Assembly: GCA_030568195.1 (NCBI GenBank) | Contig: JAJLTO010000011.1 | Span: 310,001-374,000 of the forward strand | Origin: Dipodascopsis uninucleata var. uninucleata | Taxonomy: Eukaryota > Ascomycota > Lipomycetes > Lipomycetales > Lipomycetaceae | Length of the DNA stretch: 64,000 bases | Reading direction: 5' to 3' | Part shown: positions 34,470 through 45,042 of the stretch, in pieces | Numbering within the stretch: the first letter of the stretch is position 1 | How the letters are laid out: every line of letters begins with the position of its first letter | Translations under genes and position numbers: made by a program | Notes under the pieces: model-generated | What the model was told of the DNA's origin: nothing | Database searches by the model: none | The model's input: only the letters and a program-made list of their open reading frames with translations

Positions 34470-36659
34470 TTAAACTACCATGACACTGCCTTCAAGCTCT
34501 GCTGCAATATCATACACGAGCTGTGTAGTAGGAGAAACTATTTCATTAATGGCTGCATTATTAACTTCTGTAGATGGAACAGTAGCATTTGCATATTGAT
34601 TAATAAAACCAAATATCTCCCTATGCCATCTTCGAGAGTTTTCTGGCTTTAAAACCCAGTGGTTCTCATCGGGGAAGTGTAGAAGCCTCGACGGAATACC
34701 TCGGAGCTGTAAGATATTGAATGCAATCAGACCCTCGCTCTCAGGTAACCGATAATCCTTAGCATTATGAATAATAAAGTGTGGAGTAGCCCAGTTATAC
34801 ATTCTATTCATAGGGTTAAACTTGTAATACCCCCTAGTGTGTGTCAAAAAGCTTCCACCAAAATCGTGAGTGGGGAAGTAAAGCTCGTCAGACGAGAATT
34901 GGTTGAGAGTAGAAAATACACCATCGTGGGTAACAAGTGCTTTGAATGCTCTACCGAATGGCATCCCCTGGATCCAGTTGACCATATAGCCACCATAAGA
35001 GGCACCAGCTGCAATCATTCGCTCGGAATCAATGAAAGTGCCATTTTGCTTTAATACATATCTTAGTCCGAAAATCAGGTCCATGTAAGGATATGAACCC
35101 CAATTGTTTTGGATGGCATCAGTGAATTCCTTACCATAGGACGTGGAACCAGTAGGATTAATTGTTACTACTACATACCCGTCAACACCATTGTCAGCCC
35201 ATACTGCGGGATTCCATCTGGTAGACCATGAATCAGTCCATGCTGATTGAGGACCACCATGAATCAAAAATGCCAAAGGATATTTCTTTTTAGGGTCAAA
35301 TCCCGTCGGATAGTTAATAAATCCATGTACGGGCTGTCCACGGGATCCTTTAAACCAGAATTCCTCGACAGAAGATTTATCAAGTTCTATTTCTCCTGAT
35401 AACAAGATACTTTCGGAGTCTGTGGGAGTACTGTAAACTTCATAGTAAGTAGAACTTGTCAAAGAGCTTTTGGTCAATAGAATGCGCTCTGAATTTCCAC
35501 CAAGAAATGCGATGGAAGCCACTGAATGAGTTGTTGAAAGTTTAATAGGAGGTTGTTTGCGATTTTTAACGTTTAATTTCCATACAACTTCCCTTCCAAG
35601 ATCTTCGCCCATGAGATATATCACATTAGGTTCATCTGGAGACCATTCTACTTCACCAGGAGATCTATCAAATTTCAATGGGTCCGTTGAACGAGTAATG
35701 GAAATTGCTGACATACCATCATTAGAAAGATCATATAGGTATAGTAAATTCTGGTCAGACTCATATCCATTCTCAAGCATAACAAGACCCGCAACTCGCT
35801 TTCCGTCAGGTGAGAACCTTGGAGATGCACAGGCGCCGAACCCAGCTTTGTTAAGCGGCTTAACAGCATTATTTTCTCCATCATACTTAACTATATAAAA
35901 ATATGTTGCTGTGTTGTTAGCAGGATTCAATTCAGGTGCTTTTGCGTTGACGATAAGTCGGTCATCATGTAGGTCGAAATCAGAACCACTAGGAAATGGC
36001 ATGATAGGAGATTCAATTCCGAGTCCATAGATGTAATTCTTGAAAGGTTCTACAACAGTATTTAAGTCCTTCGAAAGCAACAGACCAAAAATTGACATCC
36101 TGTTCTCGGTAAGCCAGTAATCCCAGTGTCGAACAAAAAGAGTATCGTAAAAATATCCACTATCATATCTTTGAGGTGCGTTTGGTGACAGTAGAGATCC
36201 ATCAGGTGTTGCCCATCCAGTAACGACAACACGAATACCATTGGAAGTATAGCGTGTCTTCAAGATGGATACACTGCCAGGGAACGTGTAGAGTTGATTT
36301 ATCATCTTGCTTTTAGTGTCAAGAGCCCATAAACCCGTGTAATCAGCTGAGGAGTTTAGGTATAGCAAAGTACTATCGTCAGTACCCGCCCAAGCAATGC
36401 TATCTACTCCACTGGCGTCATCCAAAACAGTCGTCACAGAACCAGTCTTAATGTCAATTTGATAAAGCGCACTAGATGAAGAATGGCTATCGAATGAGTA
36501 TGCACTAGCTGAATAAACCGCAGCTGTACCTGAGGGATTTGGAATCGCTTCTGACCGTCTTGGTGAAGATATCATATCATCATATGTGAGTTTAGCGTCA
36601 GATAGACTGCTCAAAGAGAGCATACAGCTCAAAATAAAAGTAACTAAACTCTTTTTCAT
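34470..36659 (-). CDS. Secreted dipeptidyl peptidase V (S9C serine peptidase)
   Basis: Releases dipeptides from peptide N-termini outside the cell; fungal DppV is a known antigen. Single exon, 729 residues. An N-terminal signal peptide is visible (MKKSLVTFILSCMLSLSSL). The first 400 residues are a beta-propeller with repeated blocks (GACASPRFSPDGKRVAGLV; PGEVEWSPDEPNVIYLMGED). The alpha/beta-hydrolase domain has the nucleophile motif GASYGGY (Ser about 554), Asp about 635 in HNAKDYRLPE, and His about 667 in PDENHWVLKP. Several NxS/T sequons fit secretion. All catalytic residues are present. Confidence 0.95.
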   Translation of the reverse strand: MKKSLVTFILSCMLSLSSLSDAKLTYDDMISSPRRSEAIPNPSGTAAVYSASAYSFDSHSSSSALYQIDIKTGSVTTVLDDASGVDSIAWAGTDDSTLLYLNSSADYTGLWALDTKSKMINQLYTFPGSVSILKTRYTSNGIRVVVTGWATPDGSLLSPNAPQRYDSGYFYDTLFVRHWDYWLTENRMSIFGLLLSKDLNTVVEPFKNYIYGLGIESPIMPFPSGSDFDLHDDRLIVNAKAPELNPANNTATYFYIVKYDGENNAVKPLNKAGFGACASPRFSPDGKRVAGLVMLENGYESDQNLLYLYDLSNDGMSAISITRSTDPLKFDRSPGEVEWSPDEPNVIYLMGEDLGREVVWKLNVKNRKQPPIKLSTTHSVASIAFLGGNSERILLTKSSLTSSTYYEVYSTPTDSESILLSGEIELDKSSVEEFWFKGSRGQPVHGFINYPTGFDPKKKYPLAFLIHGGPQSAWTDSWSTRWNPAVWADNGVDGYVVVTINPTGSTSYGKEFTDAIQNNWGSYPYMDLIFGLRYVLKQNGTFIDSERMIAAGASYGGYMVNWIQGMPFGRAFKALVTHDGVFSTLNQFSSDELYFPTHDFGGSFLTHTRGYYKFNPMNRMYNWATPHFIIHNAKDYRLPESEGLIAFNILQLRGIPSRLLHFPDENHWVLKPENSRRWHREIFGFINQYANATVPSTEVNNAAINEIVSPTTQLVYDIAAELEGSVMVV

Positions 36660-37183
36660 TTTCGTAGTCTGGTCATAGATCTCCTACCTGTTCCTCCGAC
36701 AAAATTTTATGTTGGGAGGACGAGATATGGATAAAAAGGTCGTTTGGATTAGTACTTTCGATATGGTGTAAGTTTTAGGTTTCGCCTCGTTGTTGATATG
36801 TCCTAACAGCACGATACAAGATGAAGTATTCATGGAGAATGAAAGTCACCATTACACATATGTTTTCGAGTAAACGCAGATAAGTTAATATATTGAAGTT
36901 TACAAGGTAAGCTCTTATTAAGCTGTACTATTCAGTCCGTATATGCAAGATAATTTGTCAACGATAAGAATATATCTGAATACAATAGGATAGACTTACA
37001 AATACGGGAGATTTACTCATTTCTACAAATTCTATGTAGTCCAGATAAGTCACTTATAATATAGCTAAATATTGATTTATCTTTCTCTATTTTAGTTTTT
37101 TGGGCTATATTTGTAACTGGACATGAGAACAAAACTAATTATCCAGAAGTACAGAGTATAAACCGAAATTCAGATTCTTATTA
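36660..37183. other. Intergenic
   Basis: Upstream of the DppV gene and downstream of the CCCH gene. Nothing specific was seen; in particular no further exon of the CCCH gene. Confidence 0.45.
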
Positions 37184-38944
37184 CTAGCGCGACATCTTAA
37201 CTTTAGAGTTCCCGTGCTTTCTAACTTTTGGACGCGGAGATGGATCTACGGATCCTAAGACAGGAAAATCTGCCATGGATTTAATGGAAGGAACTTGTGA
37301 CTTCGTAGATCCATGACGATTTCCTGAAGAACCAGTGGTATTTGCGGCCCTTGTAGAGAAAGAATCCGCTGACGGTGATGGTAATGCTGGAAAATCTGAT
37401 TCATCCTTCAGTGTAAAATTCCTTTTGCTTGTAGTCCCACGCTGGGAGAGAGTATCTCCACTCACGGATGGAAAAATAGCTCCAACCCCGGTAGAACTTT
37501 TTCTGTTCTCTAGCCTGCTTAGTATTTCATCTGGGATTGCATGTAAGAACACGCATGTACTACCGGCAAGGCAAGAATTTTGTAGCCAGTAGCGACAGAC
37601 GGTCGCTGAGAGATCGTGCGTGAAACGACAATCAGGGCGTGAGCAGTGACCTGCAGTTAAAAAGTATCTGCATACAGTAGGTATCTTGATGCCCGAAGGA
37701 TCCTTGCTAGAACTTCCATTTGTTGGTGGCGCGGCAATAGGAAGGCTGTAAACAGGACCAATTGTTTGCATTTTTATTTCATTATTTTTGCTAGTTGACT
37801 TTTTACCCTTAAGTCCATCAGCCAATTCAATAAGAGTCTGATAAATATCAAATCCATTTCTTTCTAAGGTATTAGTGATATCTATATCAGAAAGCGTTTC
37901 AACTTCAGGACCAGAAAGAGCACTCCGAATATGGTCAAACGGTGACGCAGTGTCGAATAGGGATTGTGATTGTTGCCTGTGCAACTGCTCACCGGACACT
38001 CCATTTGGCACGAAAGATATTGTAGAACTTGACTTTGTTAGCGGAGCAATTGCTGCATTACTGAAGAGAGGAGTAGACGGTGACGATGGAGACGATGCCG
38101 TTGACAGAGCTCGTGGTACCTGAGAGTCGCCTACAGAAATACTATTGTTTTCTGAGGAATTAGAATTGACGTTATATCCATCATACGGGTTGTTGAACGA
38201 TCTACTAGTATAATTCACAGGATCGGCGATATTTGCCGATACGAACAAAGGAGAAGCTTCTCTTTGCAACAGGTGCGAATATTGTTGTTGCTGCAACAAC
38301 TTTTGCTGCTGTGCGATTGTTAATGGTCTGTAAATTTCATCATCGTCTTCATTATCGTCCTCAGTGTATGATTGATTTTGCTCAGGATTATAGCTATTAC
38401 ATATAGTAGAATTAAAGTTAGGCGACCTTGAATACGAAGAATCATCCGAATTTTGACAACCACTAAAACCCGAAGTAATGCTAAATTGTGGAGATCCTAT
38501 ATTTGTGACTAGCATGTTGTAAAGAGAGTCAGGCGACTGTGATCGAGTAGAAGGTGCAGATGAACTAGCAGTCTCAATGTGCAATTGCTGAGCAATCTGT
38601 CTACCGGTAGGTAAAGGGAAGTTAAATTTACCCCTAACAACCTTCGTCTTTCTGAGTGAACTTATTGGCATGGAGGAGGACGCGGGATTTGGTCTCGTTC
38701 TCCTAGCCAAATCACTTAATGTCTTGTTGCCACCGTCGGTGGAATTGTGACTTGCGAATTCCTTGTAATACCAAAGCACCTCTAAAACCAGAGTCTCCAA
38801 ATCAGAAGAAGTCAGTAAGCGACCCCTTCTTGAATACACGTCACGAATCAAATTGCCAATCTCGTCAGCCTGTTCTTCTTCCAAAACTGCTGGATCATGT
38901 AAAATAGCACCGCACCGTGATAAAAGCTCCTCATCGATGGCCAT
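37184..38944 (-). CDS. Tandem CCCH zinc-finger protein
   Basis: Probable RNA-binding protein, 586 residues from the ATG at 38944 (the open frame extends to a TTG at 39001). The N-terminus is helical (DEELLSRCGAILHDPAVLEE...LETLVLEVLWYYKEFAS). The middle is Ser/Asn/Gln-rich. A CUE-like helical segment (VETLSDIDITNTLERNGFDI, YQTLIELADGL) precedes two CCCH fingers in tandem: C-x8-C-x4-C-x3-H (CRYFLTAGHCSRPDCRFTH) and C-x7-C-x5-C-x3-H (CRYWLQNSCLAGSTCVFLH). Two short motifs DFPALP and DFPVLG follow. I recall this arrangement from fungal CCCH-SMR proteins, but no SMR domain is encoded here or just downstream. Confidence 0.8.
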   Translation of the reverse strand: MAIDEELLSRCGAILHDPAVLEEEQADEIGNLIRDVYSRRGRLLTSSDLETLVLEVLWYYKEFASHNSTDGGNKTLSDLARRTRPNPASSSMPISSLRKTKVVRGKFNFPLPTGRQIAQQLHIETASSSAPSTRSQSPDSLYNMLVTNIGSPQFSITSGFSGCQNSDDSSYSRSPNFNSTICNSYNPEQNQSYTEDDNEDDDEIYRPLTIAQQQKLLQQQQYSHLLQREASPLFVSANIADPVNYTSRSFNNPYDGYNVNSNSSENNSISVGDSQVPRALSTASSPSSPSTPLFSNAAIAPLTKSSSTISFVPNGVSGEQLHRQQSQSLFDTASPFDHIRSALSGPEVETLSDIDITNTLERNGFDIYQTLIELADGLKGKKSTSKNNEIKMQTIGPVYSLPIAAPPTNGSSSKDPSGIKIPTVCRYFLTAGHCSRPDCRFTHDLSATVCRYWLQNSCLAGSTCVFLHAIPDEILSRLENRKSSTGVGAIFPSVSGDTLSQRGTTSKRNFTLKDESDFPALPSPSADSFSTRAANTTGSSGNRHGSTKSQVPSIKSMADFPVLGSVDPSPRPKVRKHGNSKVKMSR

Positions 38945-39700
38945 TTGTAGAGCTCGCAATGGATAACACAATTTCTGTTTTATATAGCTGTAATAATCCA
39001 AATATTCTATAATAAATTATTGTTCTGAGCAACATCTATTCATAGCGTGAGCTCCTTATGAGCTAACGAAGAGTACCATTTTTGAGCTCGCGAAGTTGAA
39101 ATATATATATCTTAGTATCGCCTAAGAATTCACCGTTGATGACGCCCAATTAATTAAATGACAGTTATTTGTATTTTTACAATCACTGTCAGGTTCTTCA
39201 TCTGAATATAAATCTTTCTGAATACAACGTAATTAGCTATTATTTCATTAAGGAACTATTGACCTTAGCAAGTACACTTACAGTTTACTTGTTATCTTAA
39301 GCGATATTTGGATCAGGACAGTAAGTTATAGTGAGTCCCCATTTGTTACTTAAGGTAAAGATATTACTACGGATAATGCTTAAATGTGAAGCGGTGATAC
39401 ATTTACTACGTGAATCAGTATCTAGCGAGATGTAATCGTTAAACTAGTTATTTCTGGTATAGGGTTATGACACATTTGTAAACAACTGTATCAAGGTAAA
39501 GCTATTTAATATATACACTATGTTATAAAATAGTATTCGAGAATAGATAATAGGGAATCAACAGGGGGCCCATAGGAGACAGCCATGAGCCAATATCAAA
39601 TAAACATAAATAATATCAAGCCAAGTTAAGAAATAGGATAAATTGAATTTATGTCAGATTCATAATTGCGTAATACTTTTGCAGTAGTAGTATTCTCGCT
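38945..39700. other. Intergenic
   Basis: Promoter side of the CCCH gene and 3' flank of the coiled-coil gene. No other signal was found. Confidence 0.45.
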
Positions 39701-41406
39701 TCAACTAGGATATACGATATCAGAAGATAGCTGCTCATCAGAAAGTAAGAGCCTTCTACGCGGGTATGATATACGAAATGGTGCTTGCGTATCGTCATTA
39801 GGTATATTCCGTGAGTCATTATTGAGCTCCTGTTTAAGAGTAATATCTATAAATTTGAAACATTAGTACTACTTATACTATTGTTCGTAGTCTTTCATGC
39901 GTGTTAATACCTACTTTCAGTTCCAGTTTTTGGTGGTGAACTAGAAAGATTAAGTTCACTCTCACCAGTATTTATCAGCTTGCGCTCATTTGTTCGGGGA
40001 AGACAAGCTTGTTGGCATGACTGCTTTGGTTTAACATCTACCGATTCGTCACACTTTTCTTCTTGTTGCATGTGCCGCTGAAATGAAATAGAGAGCGAAC
40101 TAACATGTTGCTTTAACTCGTCAATTGAGATTCTCAGTTCTTTGAGTGTACTATCAGATATCTTCAATTGGTCTAACCTCTCATCTGATGCGGTCTTATC
40201 TCTCTCGATCGACTCAATAATTATTGCATGTGAATCTGCCAGCTGTGCAACGGTTTTCTTCACATCTGTAAACTCCAAGAGCAGATTTTTGATGTCAGCA
40301 TAAATTAAGTCATCTGAAGATTTTTTACTGTTATGCTCAGTTAGGAGCTCTTTCAAGCTATAAATTTCAAGAATGGCAGGCTTGAAATTTGCAACTTCTA
40401 TCAAAGTCTCATAAACTTTTGACATATCGCTCTTCATCGATTGTGACAGATCACGCACTTAATATTTAAACGTGTTAGCCAAGTATATGAAAAGCATACT
40501 TGTTCTAGCAAAAAAATGACACCTTCAATACATACTCTTTTTCTCATACTCATTCTGGCGCTTGCTTTGTTGATCTAATAACGTACGTAGACCAATAATA
40601 GCGCTATCTGAGTGCGCGATTGCTCTCTTTTCGATGGCATCCATACTCCTTATAGCATTGTCCAATTTGGTGTCGACTTCTTGAAGTTGCAACATAGTTT
40701 TTCTAAATATAAATACCGATTCCTGTCTCGAAGCACCACTGTTCTCCACAGTATCATTATTGGGTTCAGACGTAAACAACGACAATAAAAACGTATTCAA
40801 AGTAGAAAAGTCCATATTTGATTTATCATAAACAGGATCAGCTCTTTCTTTTGTACCGTTTTGAGATGAATAATTCAAGTCTCTAGGAGGCATTTGAGCT
40901 AAAAATTCTTGATAGAGCCTTCGTCCTTCGTCGATGTCCATTTCCTGTGAAGATGACTGTATCTTCTTTGAACGATTAATACCAAATGTTTTGTTATAGA
41001 GATCTTTAGTTTCTTCGTTCACTTTCGCTTTCGTCGCCTGCTTGCGACTTCTTTTGGCCGGATTCTTCTTAGGTGGAGCGTCAGGTGTTGCGACTTTTGA
41101 ACCAGCCAAATCAGCCTCTCCTGCACCTTCCGTCATATTTGGATCTATAGCTGCATGAGACGTGTCGCGAATTTCCTCTAAATTCGCTGTTCCACTATCA
41201 ATAGGGCGCTTCGCGTTTTCCTGTCTCTTTTGCGGTATAAATGTTTCGTCTAAAACCTGGTCACTTTGTCTGCTTCCGTCCACAGTATCATTTAGCGGAA
41301 TACTATTTAATTTTGCGGCAGAAATCTCATCGAGCAAATTTTTGCTGCCACCCAAACTGTTATAAAACATGGAAATAGGCGGCAAAGATACTCGTTGATT
41401 GCTCAT
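39701..41406 (-). CDS. Orphan coiled-coil protein with MCB box at its start
   Basis: Three exons: 41406-40536, 40457-39915 and 39846-39701; 519 residues. Splices use GTATGT and GTAGGT donors with CTAAC and TACTAAT branch points. The second intron is supported because exon 3 continues in frame with a protein-like, charged sequence (LKQELNNDSRNIPNDDTQ ... RRRLLLSDEQLSS). The N-terminus has PPISMFYNSLGG; a basic, NLS-like patch (PPKKNPAKRSRKQATKAK) follows near 125. From about 235 to 440 the sequence is heptad-rich coiled coil (LQLQEVDTKLDNAIRSMDAI; LKELRISIDELKQHVSSL). I do not recognise the family. The NLS, coiled coil and an ACGCGT 19 bp upstream of the ATG suggest a chromosome, kinetochore or meiotic role; this is inference. 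Confidence 0.8.
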
Positions 41407-41424
41407 GAAGAGTTCTATAGTATG

Positions 41425-41430
41425 ACGCGT
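41425..41430. promoter_or_regulatory. MCB box (ACGCGT) at the coiled-coil gene
   Basis: A perfect ACGCGT lies 19 bp upstream of the start codon at 41406. About seven such hexamers are expected by chance in 64 kb of this composition, so a single site is weak evidence. It lies very close to the start codon, possibly within the 5'UTR. Confidence 0.3.
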
Positions 41431-41798
41431 GAGATAATCTATTGCTCAGTGATATATCAAATATATGAGATATAAGAACACAATTATTGAAAACAGAGGT
41501 AACCCGTACTCTCAATGTGATCACGATATGTAGAGTTCGCTTCAGTTATTTTCCTAACGCATTAGCACAAAAGCTAGAGAAATGTGTAGCAACTCGAGCA
41601 GGCAAAAATTAAGTGGAACTAAATGAAGCGCCTAACTTTGCTCAACTAAAGAAAATCAAATTGGGAGCTTCGATATTTTCACTCCATAAAAAATACAAAT
41701 CCAACTTCAAAGCATACAAGGAGAAAATTTGTTGACTTTCTTTCACCATATATATTACAAATAGATTGCTTCTTTGCGATATCTCAAAGCATATAGAG
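41431..41798. other. Divergent promoter region
   Basis: Shared 5' region of the coiled-coil gene and the UBE2W-like gene. No other feature was recognised. Confidence 0.45.
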
Positions 41799-42664
41799 AT
41801 GGCAGGATATACGAAGCGACTGAGCCGAGAGCTCAACGATATGAAAAATAGCCCGGCAGTAGGTGAGTAGAAGGCATGACTGAATGCGAGATCGCAACTT
41901 GCGCTTCCTTTAGGACTTTGATTTCTGAGAGATTTATTAAAATTTGGAAGTAATAGCGAAAAGTACCAGTAGTTTTTTATCGCTAATCGATAATATAGGA
42001 ATAACAGTGTACCAGGCAGACGACTTCCAAAAATGGCTGATAGATATTCAAGTAATGGACAATCATCCTCTCTATGCTGGCAAGAAATTTAGACTTCAAT
42101 TTCGGTTCTTACCCTCATATCCAATAGAGGCACCAGAAGTACAATTCATCAGATCTCATGATAGAGATATTCCTATACATCCTCACATTTACAGGTACAC
42201 TACTATGATATTGACTCCTAACTTTGAAGAGAAGTTATTTATGTTGTGCTTTAAGATGCTAACATTGTATTACATCTAGTAATGGCCATATATGTTTGGG
42301 TATACTTTTTGACGTTTTGCATTGTCAAATGAATATTTAAGTCATTTCTAATACAATACTAGATGTTCTTGGTTCGGGGTGGTCTCCAATTCAATCAGTT
42401 TCTTCAATAGCAATGTCGATTCAATCAATGCTTGCTGGAAATTCAAAGAATGGTGAGATACCTTACTATAACTGCCGCTCAGATGCCTGAAGGCTATTAG
42501 TTACTTACGATTTTTAATAGAACGACCTCCAGACGATAGTAGATACATTGCTACGGCTCCATTCAGTCCGAAGCAGACTAGGTAAGAAGCCCTCACTTGA
42601 TCTTAAATTGAAATAGATGCCAACGTACTCTCTTAGGTTTGTTTATCACGATGACACTGTTTGA
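41799..42664 (+). CDS. UBE2W/Ubc16-type ubiquitin-conjugating enzyme
   Basis: E2 enzyme; human UBE2W attaches ubiquitin to protein N-termini rather than lysines. Six exons: 41799-41862, 41999-42194, 42280-42299 (20 nt), 42363-42452, 42521-42581, 42637-42664. They join to 152 residues (human UBE2W is 151). The UBC fold shows KRLSRELNDMKNSPAVGITV, then RFLPSYPIEAPEVQFI and PIHPHIYSNGHICLDVLGSGWSP, with the catalytic Cys at 92 encoded in the 20-nt exon. The C-terminus RFVYHDDTV ends as in UBE2W, where the disordered tail governs N-terminal substrate use. No long open frame spans the gene. Confidence 0.93.
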
Positions 42665-43180
42665 GTCTTTGAGTCCACCTACACAACGAATAGGTTCTTC
42701 GATCATATAAGCAGTTTAATATTTATATTTTTATTTCGGATTATACGTACTTGCACGATTTATACGGGTTCGTTTCACATATGGGTGTATTAAGGAATAT
42801 GCTAAATAGATCAGTTCTATTTTGTGAAGTCACACAAGATACAATTATACTGCTCTCTATTAGAAGAAAAAAAGAATGATCAGTACTTCTCTATGGTTAT
42901 CTCACTGGATTATATATCTTTTATTATTGCCTTAATAATAAACTAGTATGTTTGGTCAGTATTTAGATAAGATGGTAATATGTTGGCGTCATATACAGGA
43001 ATATTTTTGCGTTTTACGTTTAAGTTAATCGATTTCTTTTCTCTTCATATCAAATGCAAAATATAATTAAACCTCAAAGATATAATACAAATTTAGTAAT
43101 GCTGCTGCTAATGGAACAGAAGAAACACAAGCAAGAACCAAAAATATTCCTCGCAAAACTTCTACGCATTCATCTATTAT
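42665..43180. other. Convergent intergenic spacer
   Basis: Between the UBE2W-like and AC40 stops. AT-rich, nothing else was seen. Confidence 0.5.
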
Positions 43181-44537
43181 TTATTTTCTAAGCTGAAATT
43201 TTCGTAGAATCTGGCACTTCTTCTTCAAGATCTGAATACTTTTTATGAAGATAACATCTGGAGTCATTGCACCGGTGGACTCAACAGAAACTAATAACAA
43301 GTTAGCAGATTGATAAACACGATTTGAAAAAAAGAAAAGTTAACCTACAGATAAAATGATCACGACGTCTACCAAGTTTAACCCGTCCTTCAAACTCAGG
43401 ATGACGAAGGACCTCTCTTGATACCGTATCTTTTCTAGCATCCTTCACATATGCTTCGCCATTTTCATTTATGTCAACAACACCCTTTGGAAAACAGTCT
43501 CGAAACTTCAAAGCAAGATCACCCGTTATCGCTGGGCCAATGATATCAATAGTTGGCAGCAATCTATAACTTGCAGTAGCTACTGGACTGAACTTTGCAT
43601 GATCCTGACCAATACCAAGAATACAGTGCATTGTCAGATCAATTTCCTGACCAGGCCTTAGCTTTGCAATTAATATATCAGGGTTTGTTGGAGTTATTCC
43701 TTCTGGATACCATTCGGATTGACGTCCTTGCGGTTCATATTCGATTGCTGATGCATAGACATGTGAGTTAATATACAATTCTTTTGGATCAGTGGATTGT
43801 GACCGAGCCTTAGGATTGTTCTCACACTTTACTTGTAAGTGCAATACAACAGTATCATAATCAGTGGGTTCAAAGTCGGGATCGTCTTCTACAATCCAAT
43901 AGAGAGATTGTAATTAGCAAACAAACTATACGTGCAATATAAAATACAATTATATAAGATCATCTATAACAACATACTCTTAAACCATCGAAGATAATCA
44001 GGATTGGCTTTCAGTGGAATGAGACCAAGTCGGTGAGCAAGAACTTCATCTTGTATTATAGAAGTATTATTCTCGATATAGACATATTCGATTGCTAATG
44101 TTGGGATTTCGGATATCATTATTCTTCTAAAAGCATTAGCAATAGAAGCATCTAGTCCTATAAGATCAAAAGATGATGTGAGATCTGCTAAGTGTGTAAT
44201 AGATATATGGAAGTTCTATAAATTGTTATTAAGTGTCAGTCCTGGATTTTATTTAAGGTACGTAAAAGTATAGTCAACATTATAGAGTATCAGTTATAGT
44301 AAATTCTTTAAATTACTCGTATTTACCTCTTTAAATTTGGCTAGGTTCCACGAGAGGTCCTCTCCAGGATAATAGCCAGGATATTCTGTGCTGGACACCT
44401 AAATGTAAAAATATTGTCAATAATGATCTCAAAGTACCTACGCCATCATTTCTCTCAACAATCACTAACAATACACCTACATCAGTGACTCTGTCGTGTT
44501 CTATTCCAACTATATGCCTTGCTCTATCTCCAGCCAT
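43181..44537 (-). CDS. RPC40: RNA polymerase I/III subunit AC40 (Rpc40/POLR1C)
   Basis: Alpha-like subunit that pairs with AC19 to nucleate Pol I and Pol III. Five exons: 44537-44481, 44398-44327, 44215-43978, 43888-43349, 43290-43181; 338 residues (yeast 335). Markers are [19 protein letters not shown], the alpha motif [37 protein letters not shown], and [20 protein letters not shown]. The central insertion domain includes [17 protein letters not shown]. All splice joins restore conserved sequence. Confidence 0.95.
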
Positions 44538-45042
44538 TTTAGATCTTAAGCTCCGATTGCCTGCACTTTATTATTTACACAGATACTCAAGATCGAAATC
44601 TGCTAGTAATGTAAAATTTTCTGTATATTCAATTTAAAAAAATTTGTTCTTATTACGAATGTCCTGTTGATTTTCTTTGGTCCCAAGAGAGTACGACCGG
44701 GTAACATTTCGTGCTGTGATTATGCGCAAATGCTGTGATATTTATGCTTAACCAATGGGCGCTCTCTTTTTTGTGCTTTTATAAAAAATTGCCCCGATTT
44801 ACTTACTGTGTAAATTAAGTCTACACGTCCACGAAACGGCGAAGATTAGTTGTTACGGAATTGATTCGACTTGCCGAATATTCACTGCACCAAACAGTAT
44901 AGCAGCAGACGAATTCAAGCGCCAAGAATACAATAGTAGAAAAGTGACGGAAGTATACCTGAAAATAGGCAAAAGCAGCAGATAGCTAGTGTGCCGTACG
45001 AAGATAGATTTTTATCGGTCATAGAGAGAAGAATCCTCGTCA
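44538..45042. other. Divergent promoter region RPC40/NDUFS2
   Basis: 0.5 kb. A CCAAT motif is present near 44754. Nothing else was recognised. Confidence 0.45.

Noticed and set aside
39666-39866. 66-codon plus-strand frame
   Set aside because: It lies opposite exon 3 of the coiled-coil gene, which is in frame and has good splice signals.
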